38,945 nucleotides of DNA from a virus: positions 1 through 38,945 of IMG/VR virus record IMGVR_UViG_3300024518_003327; one strand, 5' to 3'. The notes under the pieces are model-generated. The model made no database searches. It worked only from the letters and a program-made list of their open reading frames with translations, and was not told the DNA's origin. Position numbers and translations under genes: made by a program. Below are positions 13,606 through 19,813 of this stretch, one piece after another (positions within the stretch are counted from its first letter, which is position 1; each line of letters opens with the position of its first letter).

Positions 13606-13880
13606 ACGGAGACTACGACGACGCGGCGGAGACCCTGAAAGACCTCGCCGGACTCGACCACGGGAAGGGCCCAGAGCCTGGCTCGCCGGCTGACCTCTTC
13701 GCCATCGTGGGGAAGGTCTTCGACATCCTGGAGCCTCTCGAGTGGGATGACCGGGAGAGAGTGCTGGACGGCGTCCGCGGCATCCTTGCGACGCTCAGCG
13801 ATGCCTCCGCGCTGCGCCGTGTACCCCATGGCAATTTCGAGCGCGACCACCCGGACGACACGGAGGATATCCCGCTGTGA
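13602..13880 (+). CDS. Helical acidic hypothetical protein
   Basis: 92 aa from TTG at 13602 (TTGA overlap), with AAGGAG eight bases upstream. Acidic, helical, with LFAIVGKVFDILEPLEWDD and DRERVLDGVRGILATL. No function recognised. Confidence 0.5.
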   Translation: MNGDYDDAAETLKDLAGLDHGKGPEPGSPADLFAIVGKVFDILEPLEWDDRERVLDGVRGILATLSDASALRRVPHGNFERDHPDDTEDIPL

Positions 13881-14266
13881 TGAACCGCGTCAGAGAGCAC
13901 CGCGAGGCGTTCGGCATGAGCCCGGAGCGTCTAGCATCAGCCAGCGGCTTGGACGTGCGCACCGTTGAGCGCGTCGAGGGGGGCCGGAATTGTCAACAGG
14001 ACACGAAGCGCCGACTCGTGGTCGGCCTGGGCTTCAAGTGGCCCGACCGTGAGCATGTGTTCCCGAGGGAGGGGGAAGCGATGACGAGCGAGGGGAGAGC
14101 GATGACGAACGGCGAGGCATATCGGAAGGGATTCGAGGACGGCCTGAAGTGCTTCGCGTGGTGGAAGGACGGCGTGCAGTACGTCGGCACCTGCGGCACC
14201 ACGCTACGGGACGCGCTCCGCCAGATCCGCACGCTCTGGGGTTACGACCCGCCCGAGGAGGGGTGA
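13880..14266 (+). CDS. XRE-type HTH fused to a small phage domain
   Basis: 128 aa. Residues 1-55 form an XRE helix-turn-helix (VREHREAFGMSPERLASASG, then VRTVERVEGG). The C-terminal half has AYRKGFEDGLKCFAWWKDG followed by QYVGTCGTTL, a unit I associate with stand-alone small phage proteins of unknown function. Two in-frame ATG codons (14081 and 14102) between them have GA-rich upstream sequence, so a short C-terminal product could be made separately. Confidence 0.6.
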   Translation: MNRVREHREAFGMSPERLASASGLDVRTVERVEGGRNCQQDTKRRLVVGLGFKWPDREHVFPREGEAMTSEGRAMTNGEAYRKGFEDGLKCFAWWKDGVQYVGTCGTTLRDALRQIRTLWGYDPPEEG

Positions 14267-14529
14267 TGGCCTACTTCCCGAGCACGACCGCCCGTCAGGT
14301 CTTCGAGAAGGCCGAGTGCCTGAACTGCATCCACGACCCGGACGAGCCGGAAGGGATCTGCGCCGTCCGTGACATCCACTGTCTGTTCAACTCCGACCAG
14401 ATGGTCGACGGCGACCGCGAGAACCCGCTGGGCTTTGCCATGTCGCGCCTGATCGAAGACCACAAGCCACTCGGCCAGATGTGCCAGATGCGGGTCGCGA
14501 AGGCCGTACGAGCGAAAGGAGGGAGCTGA
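14266..14529 (+). CDS. Cys-rich hypothetical protein
   Basis: 87 aa. CLNC near residues 18-21, then C near 32, C near 39 and a late C, consistent with a zinc or iron-sulfur site. The ATG overlaps the previous TGA. No family recognised. Confidence 0.6.
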   Translation: MAYFPSTTARQVFEKAECLNCIHDPDEPEGICAVRDIHCLFNSDQMVDGDRENPLGFAMSRLIEDHKPLGQMCQMRVAKAVRAKGGS

Positions 14530-14687
14530 TGGGTGACCGCGCTGATAATCGGTGGGAAAACCTCGATGTCCAGACGCGCTCAGACCACGCGAAGCACCAC
14601 GATGCCGAGCGAGGGAGAGACGATCTGGGCCGGTTCCCGCCAGAGCGGCTGCGCGTGCGGGAGTTTCCGGGGGAGGGAGGGGAGTGA
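14529..14687 (+). CDS. HNH-endonuclease-like fragment
   Basis: 52 aa. ADNRWENLDVQTRSDHAKHH resembles the second half of an HNH nuclease domain (the N..N and H..H part). The first His and the zinc cysteines of the full domain are absent, so it is likely a remnant or a small derived protein. No matching upstream half is seen in the preceding gene. Nuclease activity is not expected. Confidence 0.6.
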   Translation: MGDRADNRWENLDVQTRSDHAKHHDAERGRDDLGRFPPERLRVREFPGEGGE

Positions 14688-14956
14688 TGCCGACACCTAT
14701 GAAGTCAGCACCGCCGGCCGATGCAAGCGGCTGGACGTGCGGATGTTCCAACGACCGCGGGCGCGTCCTCCGGCATCGCCCCGGGTGCGAAGAGGAGGCG
14801 GAATACGACCGAGAGATCGCCGCGATGTCAACTTGGGGGGCGTGCTGCTGCGGGTTCGATCACGTCCCGGGATGCAAGGTGCGCGAGCTGGAGGTGATCC
14901 TCGTCCAGTGCGCGATCGGAGCCGCTGCGGTGTTTCTAATCTGGTGGCTGGTCTAA
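14687..14956 (+). CDS. Cys-rich protein with C-terminal membrane segment
   Basis: 89 aa. Cys residues cluster as CGC, C, then CCC and C, so a metal site is likely. The C-terminal 17 residues (LVQCAIGAAAVFLIWWLV) form a membrane anchor, giving a cytosolic metal domain tethered to the membrane. The ATG overlaps the previous stop. Function unknown. Confidence 0.6.
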   Translation: MPTPMKSAPPADASGWTCGCSNDRGRVLRHRPGCEEEAEYDREIAAMSTWGACCCGFDHVPGCKVRELEVILVQCAIGAAAVFLIWWLV

Positions 14957-14984
14957 AGCCAGCACCGCGAGCAAAGGAGAAGTG

Positions 14985-15203
14985 ATGCCGCAGACGATCA
15001 ATTTGCTGAGATACGACACGCCCTTCGTGAACGACTGGCGCGTCGGCCTGAACGGCGTGGTCGACATCGTTAAGTCGTCCATCAACGCCATGGAAGTCGA
15101 GTGCGATGTCTTCCACGTCCGCGGCGAGAATGAGCGGCTGATCGCCCAGGTCCCGGCGTGGAAGGTGACCGTCGTCTTCGCACGGCCTGAGGAGGGGAGG
15201 TGA
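14985..15203 (+). CDS. Small hypothetical protein
   Basis: 72 aa. ATG at 14985 preferred because AAAGGAG lies 5 bases before it; a GTG at 14982 is too close. Beta-rich, with VVDIVKSSINAMEVECDVF and a conserved-looking APAWKVTVV-like end (VPAWKVTVVF). No family recognised. Confidence 0.55.
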   Translation: MPQTINLLRYDTPFVNDWRVGLNGVVDIVKSSINAMEVECDVFHVRGENERLIAQVPAWKVTVVFARPEEGR

Positions 15204-15382
15204 TGGACTGCGAACTCTGCGGAGACCAGCCGAGCCAGGAGGAGATGCACCTCCGCGCGAAGTGCCACCTGACCGCGCCACTACAGGTCACGCTCGACGG
15301 CCAGGTGCTGATCCTTCGCTGCTATCTGCCGAACTGCGGCCGTGAGGTCGCGCGGTTCAGGGTGGTCGAGGAGGAGGGTTAG
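15203..15382 (+). CDS. Small zinc-ribbon-like protein
   Basis: 59 aa. CELC near residues 3-6, H and C near 16-21, then CYLPNC near 40-45: a probable treble-clef or zinc ribbon. Starts at an ATG overlapping the previous stop. No function recognised. Confidence 0.6.
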   Translation: MDCELCGDQPSQEEMHLRAKCHLTAPLQVTLDGQVLILRCYLPNCGREVARFRVVEEEG

Positions 15383-15604
15383 GTGGCCGGCGTGTACTTC
15401 TGCTCCCACACGAACAGCACCTTCTTTACTACTTGCTGTGAACTCGCGGTCGTGGATGGTGAGGACGACTGCCCAGGCTGTGGCGAAGAGGTCTTTCCCA
15501 AGGGCCGGAAGGCACGATGGGACAGCGCCATGGAGAAGCTGTACGGCAGGAAGCGGCTGCGCGAAATGCGCGATAAGGGTCGGCGCAGAATGGAGGGGCG
15601 GTAG
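15383..15604 (+). CDS. Small zinc-binding-like protein
   Basis: 73 aa from GTG at 15383, directly after the previous stop. CSH and CC near 7-19, then CPGCG near 30-34, giving a zinc-ribbon-like arrangement, followed by a basic helix (KLYGRKRLREMRDKGRRRM) suited to nucleic acid. Function unknown. Confidence 0.6.
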   Translation: MAGVYFCSHTNSTFFTTCCELAVVDGEDDCPGCGEEVFPKGRKARWDSAMEKLYGRKRLREMRDKGRRRMEGR

Positions 15605-15760
15605 ATGGCTCACACATGCGAAGAATGCGGGATGGTGTGCTGCTGCGACTGTGACGACATGTTCCTCTTCCCTCAGCCAGCCAACTGCACGTGCCTTCGA
15701 GAGCACGACAAAGAACAGGACGAATGGGAAGCCCCCACCCCGCCCCCGGAGGAGACGTGA
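15605..15760 (+). CDS. Tiny Cys-rich, metallothionein-like protein
   Basis: 51 aa with eight cysteines, including a CCC run, and an acidic Pro-rich tail. The density of Cys recalls metallothionein or a compact zinc finger. Starts after the previous TAG and overlaps the ART-like gene's GTG. Metal binding is plausible; function unknown. Confidence 0.6.
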   Translation: MAHTCEECGMVCCCDCDDMFLFPQPANCTCLREHDKEQDEWEAPTPPPEET

Positions 15761-16164
15761 TCGAGCGATACTACCACGGCGGCGTCCCGGGGCTTCGTGT
15801 TGGAGACCGGATCCTTCCGCCCTCGGTGACCGGCAAGGGAACACTCTTGTCCTACTCAAGAGAACTCGAGGGGGGTGAAGTCCACCGAGAAGATCGTGTC
15901 TACGTAGCCCGAACCGTCGACCTTACCATTCCTTACGCCTACGTCTATCCGCACGGTGGCGTCTATCGCGTGGCTCCAGATTCGCCCGTAGAGCCCGACG
16001 AGGACGCAACTGATCCCGGCTACAGCTTCCAGGCCAGGGGCGCGACTGTTCTCTCAGTCATTAATCGGGGCAACCCACGGAAGGCGAAGTTCGCGCGCAG
16101 GAAGGTCCGACGCATGAACAAGAAGCGCCGCCCGCCCACCCCGCCCCCCGACGAGGAGAGGTAG
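15757..16164 (+). CDS. Arr-like ADP-ribosyltransferase-fold protein
   Basis: 135 aa from GTG at 15757 (overlaps previous stop). The opening YYHGGVPGLRVGDRIL, then DRVYVART, YAYVYPHGGVYRVAP and VEPDEDATDPGYSF, follow the order of rifampin ADP-ribosyltransferase (Arr): H-G near the start, GD turn, a VY-strand, then a Y-x-V-x-P strand with an acidic proline stretch. Similar small proteins occur in some actinobacteriophages. It would transfer ADP-ribose from NAD to a target, if active. A full catalytic triad cannot be proven by eye. The C-terminus is basic and repetitive. Confidence 0.55.
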   Translation: MIERYYHGGVPGLRVGDRILPPSVTGKGTLLSYSRELEGGEVHREDRVYVARTVDLTIPYAYVYPHGGVYRVAPDSPVEPDEDATDPGYSFQARGATVLSVINRGNPRKAKFARRKVRRMNKKRRPPTPPPDEER

Positions 16165-16407
16165 ATGCACACCAAGCGAGGCGCCGATGGAATAGACCGT
16201 GTCTACCTGACCATTCATGAGCGCAACACGATGGCCCGCGCCGGGAAGCTAGCCACTCAGGCGCTCGCCGTGTTTAAGGAACACTCTGGTTGCCACGACA
16301 CCGACCACGACGACGAGATCATGCTGAAGGATATGGAGAAATCGTGCTCGCACTTTGATTATATGGGGTACATGGAGTTGCCCCCGCCCGCGGACGAGGA
16401 GAAGTGA
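16165..16407 (+). CDS. Small hypothetical protein
   Basis: 80 aa beginning at an ATG right after the previous TAG. Contains YLTIHERNTMARAGKLATQ, a Cys/His segment (GCHDTDHDDE) and an acidic PPPADEE end. A metal site is possible. The stop overlaps the next gene. Confidence 0.5.
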   Translation: MHTKRGADGIDRVYLTIHERNTMARAGKLATQALAVFKEHSGCHDTDHDDEIMLKDMEKSCSHFDYMGYMELPPPADEEK

Positions 16408-16706
16408 TGGACCGAGACGAGGGAGCCACCGGTAACTGGGGCGGAGACGAGGCACGCGGTGAGTGCAGGGATCTGCGGCACAGGGTCAAGGAGTTGGAGT
16501 ATGCGCTGGAGCAGGCGCAAGAAGAGATGCGCGTGCAGGCGGCGAGCAATCGCGCATTGCGAGCCAAGCTTGTAGAGGTGGGCAGGGGAGAGGACGCACT
16601 CAAGTGGGAGAGACGCGCGCGCATGGCAGCGTCCAAGTGGTTGGAGATCACATGGGATCTGCACGACGCAGCGGCAGCAGAGGATGCTGCGCTGGAGGGG
16701 AAGTGA
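16407..16706 (+). CDS. Coiled-coil hypothetical protein
   Basis: 99 aa. Heptad pattern from about 22-65 (HRVKELEYALEQAQEEMRVQ) indicates a coiled coil. The ATG overlaps the previous stop and its stop overlaps the next ATG. Similar small coiled-coil genes end many phage early operons. No function recognised. Confidence 0.55.
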   Translation: MDRDEGATGNWGGDEARGECRDLRHRVKELEYALEQAQEEMRVQAASNRALRAKLVEVGRGEDALKWERRARMAASKWLEITWDLHDAAAAEDAALEGK

Positions 16707-17026
16707 TGGGGTTTGATAACACGCGGTGGACGTCAGTTGGTGAGATGGTCGCCGACGGAGAGCGATGTGGCAGTGACGTACCGTTCACGGGCGGCGAGTG
16801 GGTGGAGGCAGACTACGCCACGCACCTGGAGCAGCAGCTCGCGGAGGCGCAGGCAAGTGCGGAGCTATGGGAGCACCGTGCGCGCGTGGTGGCAGACTGG
16901 CTGGCTGGGGCGGTACTTGCGGCTGCAGGCTCAGACGCGAAACGACCAGCGACCGAGAACCCTCAGCCCGACGTAGCGGATCCAGGCGTTGACGAATCCG
17001 AGCGCCAGGAAGAGAGCCCCGAATAG
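16706..17026 (+). CDS. Last gene of rightward operon, hypothetical
   Basis: 106 aa. N-terminal half (MGFDNTRWTSVGEMVADGE), a helix from 38 to 70 (LEQQLAEAQASAELWEHRARV), then a low-complexity acidic/Pro tail. Its last 96 bases overlap the C-terminal end of the oppositely directed 16931-17365 gene. Since the tail is low complexity, it may be a poorly constrained extension over the neighbour. Confidence 0.5.
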   Translation: MGFDNTRWTSVGEMVADGERCGSDVPFTGGEWVEADYATHLEQQLAEAQASAELWEHRARVVADWLAGAVLAAAGSDAKRPATENPQPDVADPGVDESERQEESPE

Positions 17027-17365
17027 CCTCAAGGTCCAGGGCATGTCGTCCTGGAGCAGCTCGCGCCGGAGAGTTGCGATGCAGCCGCGCCGATAGACCA
17101 CGTCCGCACGATGTCGCCAGTCCATCGGCAGCTCGTACACCCGCCCGAGCAGATACGCCCAGTCATGCAGATTCGCCGGCAGCCAGTGGCCATTCTCGAA
17201 GGCGTCGGCAAAGGCGGCACCTGTCCGACCGATCCGCACGCCGGCGATGTGATCGCGACTCATGCTCGAGCCCTCGGGACCGGCCCAGCCATCGCGGATC
17301 ATCTGGTCCCACATCTCGCGGGTCGGGGGTGCTAGGAAGGCTTGGATGTCCTGCGGTCTGGGCAT
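16931..17365 (-). CDS. HD-W-x-Y protein with C-terminal membrane segment
   Basis: 144 aa. MPRPQDIQAFLAPP start; core SRDHIAGVRIGRTGAAFADAF then LHDWAYLLGRVY, where HDxxY recalls phospholipase A2-like and other phage lysis-cassette proteins of unknown activity. RADVVYRRGCIATLRREL follows. The C-terminal segment LRLFGALFLALGFVNAW is a probable membrane anchor. GAGGAG lies about 8 bases before the ATG. It is last in the lysis/tail operon, downstream of an M15 peptidase. Function uncertain. Confidence 0.6.
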   Translation of the reverse strand: MPRPQDIQAFLAPPTREMWDQMIRDGWAGPEGSSMSRDHIAGVRIGRTGAAFADAFENGHWLPANLHDWAYLLGRVYELPMDWRHRADVVYRRGCIATLRRELLQDDMPWTLRLFGALFLALGFVNAWIRYVGLRVLGRWSFRV

Positions 17366-17375
17366 AGTGGTCTCC

Positions 17376-17759
17376 TCATTCCGGCCAGCCGTCGGTCGGA
17401 TAGTCCCAGGTGCCAGGCGCCACCGGCTGGGTGTGGAGATGCTGGTTCGGGCCGTCGCCGTGCACTGTGGCCCAGAGTCCCAGCACCTTTGCCACGTGTT
17501 CGAGCTCCTCGATCTTCGCGAGCCCCGTGTCGCTCTCACTGTCCCATGGCATCCCGTCGGCGACGTAATCACGCGCCACAGCGCGCCGGCCGCGCCCTGG
17601 TGGCCTCAGATGCTTCGAACCCTCTGAGCCACCGACCAGCGCATTCCGGGCCGCAGAGCGGACTCCAGAGGTCTGGCTGAGATCAGGCCGGAGTTCCTCG
17701 AGCCTTCGGTAGGCGGCAGCCGCTCGGCCCAGTCCCATGCTCGTTCTGTAGTAGTCCAC
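17376..17759 (-). CDS. M15-type peptidase, probable endolysin
   Basis: 127 aa. Motifs fit the M15 (VanY/DD-peptidase) fold: TSGVRSAARN then VGGSEGSKH gives His50, ARDYV gives Asp64, and GPNQHLHT gives the closing His residues (107/109). These are the zinc ligands of D,D-carboxypeptidases and L-Ala-D-Glu endolysins. The 126-130 aa size suits a minimal enzyme without signal. GTG at 17759 has GGAGG seven bases upstream. Lies between a secreted protein gene and the HD-W-x-Y gene in the lysis region. Confidence 0.78.
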   Translation of the reverse strand: MDYYRTSMGLGRAAAAYRRLEELRPDLSQTSGVRSAARNALVGGSEGSKHLRPPGRGRRAVARDYVADGMPWDSESDTGLAKIEELEHVAKVLGLWATVHGDGPNQHLHTQPVAPGTWDYPTDGWPE

Positions 17760-17783
17760 GTCGGCGCCTCCAGAGGATCACCG

Positions 17784-18209
17784 CTACGGCGGCGAACTGT
17801 CCAAAAAAAGTGGAGCCTCGACCGTATAGGTCACCCGGCACGCGTTCGCGCTGGGTGGCGACTCTTCCCCGATGCAGCCCGCTGCGCTGTGAGCTCGTGC
17901 GCGGAGCTCCGGGTGCGGGAATGCTGGGTCGTATGGGAGCGAGAAGGAGACGGCGAACTCGTCCCCGACGAGCTCGTGGCAAACCGGCACCATCGTCGGG
18001 CCCGAGTCGACGAACAGTGAGACCGATACCGCCGGCAGGTTCGTGCCGCCCGCCGCGGTGCTCGCCTGCCCTCGGCACACGAATTGGGTGGCGATCTGCC
18101 CCGCGTCGACGTCGGCCACCTGAGCCTCGGCCGCGTTGGCGACCACCAGCATCAGCAGCGCGACGATCAGCCTCATCCAAAGAACGTCTAGCGGTTGGCG
18201 TCTCCTCAT
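17784..18209 (-). CDS. Secreted Cys-containing protein
   Basis: 141 aa. Positive n-region (RRR), hydrophobic core (LIVALLMLVVANA) and AEA-Q cleavage site near residue 29: a Sec signal. Four cysteines in the mature part (VCRG, VCHEL, GCIG, ACRV) suggest two disulfides in the periplasm. ATG at 18209 overlaps the previous stop. A T7 run near the end could shift reading into a hydrophobic RRRR tail (see finding). Function unknown. Confidence 0.62.
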   Translation of the reverse strand: MRRRQPLDVLWMRLIVALLMLVVANAAEAQVADVDAGQIATQFVCRGQASTAAGGTNLPAVSVSLFVDSGPTMVPVCHELVGDEFAVSFSLPYDPAFPHPELRARAHSAAGCIGEESPPSANACRVTYTVEAPLFLDSSPP

Positions 18210-18478
18210 GGCTTCGGTTTCTCCTCCATCGCGTCGGCGATCCTCTTCAGCGCCGCGCGGATGTGCTCCATGTGCACCTCACTCACGATCGCCGACTTCT
18301 CCACCGCCGTGAGCCTCTTCTCATGGTCGTCGCTTGTCTCCTTCGCCGTGGCAATAGACTGGCCATGGACTGCGAAGGTGCCAGCCAGGCTGGCGATGAG
18401 GACGGCACAGGTCAGAATCAGGGTCAGCATCCCGGACGAGATCTTCATTCGCCCGTTGTGCTCTTTCGGGTCTCCCAT
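18206..18478 (-). CDS. Membrane protein with coiled coil, possible spanin or holin partner
   Basis: 90 aa. One membrane segment (LTLILTCAVLIASLAGTFAV) followed by a helical, coiled-coil-like region (HEKRLTAVEKSAIVSEVHM). N-in membrane anchor plus periplasmic coil is the layout of an inner-membrane spanin, and such proteins are also annotated as holin-like. ATG at 18478 is preferred over 18484 because the ribosome binding site GGGGAG is better spaced. The next gene upstream is a lipoprotein. Role is inference. Confidence 0.55.
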   Translation of the reverse strand: MGDPKEHNGRMKISSGMLTLILTCAVLIASLAGTFAVHGQSIATAKETSDDHEKRLTAVEKSAIVSEVHMEHIRAALKRIADAMEEKPKP

Positions 18479-18519
18479 CGTCATCTCCCCTCAGTCGAAC
18501 GGGTGGCGGTGGCTGCGGC

Positions 18520-18786
18520 TCAAAAGAGATCGAGAAAAAAGTCCTTGACCCCGCGGAGCTGGTTGGAGGTGGCCTCGACGGCGTCGAACACGATATCGAC
18601 AACAGTCCCGCCCTCAGCGGCAACGAGATCCGCACCCTCCGCGACGTGAGAGCCGATCGAAGCTCCTTTGGTGAGCGCGCTCTTCACGGACTCGCGAGCT
18701 CCTGTGAGTTGGGCCGCCGTGCAGCCGAGCGGCGCGACGAATGCGAAGCAAAGAGCCAGGGCGATGAGTCGGGTTCTGATCTTCAT
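18520..18786 (-). CDS. Small lipoprotein
   Basis: 88 aa. MKIRTRLIALALCFAF precedes a lipobox ending PLGC, so the mature protein is a lipid-anchored 66 aa peptide. The remainder is helical and amphipathic, ending FFLDLF. It may be an outer-membrane lipoprotein partner of the coiled-coil membrane protein downstream (spanin-like pair) or a superinfection exclusion lipoprotein. AAGGAG lies seven bases before the ATG. Strong sign of a Gram-negative host. Confidence 0.68.
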   Translation of the reverse strand: MKIRTRLIALALCFAFVAPLGCTAAQLTGARESVKSALTKGASIGSHVAEGADLVAAEGGTVVDIVFDAVEATSNQLRGVKDFFLDLF

Positions 18787-18802
18787 GGGTCTCTCCTTTG
18801 GG

Positions 18803-19813
18803 TTACACCAGCCACGCCGCAATAGCGTACGCGGTGCCGTTGATCTCTATGGTGGGATAGTCGTCTGGGGGTGTCATGTCGACAGTCGACGACGACGCCC
18901 AGCCCGGGTCGCTCGCCGGAGCTCCAGTCTCCCCGCCCCACAATCTGTGAGTGTTGGTGCCATCGTAAAAGTGAAGCGTCCCGTCTGGGTCGACTCGAAG
19001 CTGTGCGACCGTCACCGTCCCGGCCGTGTTCAGGACGTTCAGCTTCGCCTGCTGGTTCGTCCGGTCCCACTGCAGCTCAACCCGCGTCTTCTTTCCGGTC
19101 GCGTTCTCGCGCAGCGTGAGCTGGATCGCAGTCGCCGCGCCCGGGTCGTCGATATACAGCTCGTCTTCGAAGGCGCAGTCGGAGGTCACAATCTGGCCGG
19201 CCGAGTTCCTCCAGACGAAATCGGCGGCATGCTTCCCGTCCACCTTGTCGACGTCGTAGGTGTCAGGGTCCAGCGATATGAAGGCAGACCATCCCATGTC
19301 CATGGCGGCCTGCTCCGGCTCGGTGAATCCACCACCACCAGATCGACCGCCGCGCTGTACGGGCCCAAGTTGGACCCACCTGCTGGACGTCTCCTCGAGC
19401 TTGAACACGATCTGATCGCGACCATTCTCGAGTGTGATGTCGGTATCGTTGTAGAGCTTGAACTCACCGCCCAGGCTGCCGGTGGTCAGGTGCTTGATCG
19501 TGATGTCGCCCGTCTCGGTGAGCGCCTTCGACAGGACCAGCAGCTGGCCCTCGATGAAGTCGTTCCCGGTCGAATTCCAGATCTGGTCGAGATCGTCGTC
19601 GACTCCGAACGTCTGGCAGTTGGCAAAGATGCAGGAGACTGGCTCGCCTGGATCGATCACACCCGACGCGATCGTCTCCGACTTATTGTTCTGCCCGGTC
19701 CCGACGTTGTTTCTCAGGACCTCCATCATCACGTCGATCGTCGTCCGGACCTCGCCGTTCGTGCGGGCCAGGTTCGTCCAGTAGCCGGCTACTGCCAGCG
19801 CTGCGGTGGCCAT
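18803..19813 (-). CDS. Tail fibre-like virion protein
   Basis: 336 aa. Beta-rich, with repeated short strand/turn units and VDGKHAADFVW, a common motif in phage tail fibres. The N-terminus (MATAALAVAGYWTNL) may attach to the tail tip; the C-terminal 100 residues resemble a receptor-binding or trimerisation domain (DPDGTLHFYDGTNTHRLW). It begins directly after the J-like gene's stop. Host range role is inference from place and composition. Confidence 0.65.
   Translation of the reverse strand: MATAALAVAGYWTNLARTNGEVRTTIDVMMEVLRNNVGTGQNNKSETIASGVIDPGEPVSCIFANCQTFGVDDDLDQIWNSTGNDFIEGQLLVLSKALTETGDITIKHLTTGSLGGEFKLYNDTDITLENGRDQIVFKLEETSSRWVQLGPVQRGGRSGGGGFTEPEQAAMDMGWSAFISLDPDTYDVDKVDGKHAADFVWRNSAGQIVTSDCAFEDELYIDDPGAATAIQLTLRENATGKKTRVELQWDRTNQQAKLNVLNTAGTVTVAQLRVDPDGTLHFYDGTNTHRLWGGETGAPASDPGWASSSTVDMTPPDDYPTIEINGTAYAIAAWLV

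Noticed and set aside
14529-14687. A working HNH homing endonuclease or intron
   Set aside because: Only the C-terminal half-motif is present in 52 residues and no intron-like structure or split gene surrounds it.
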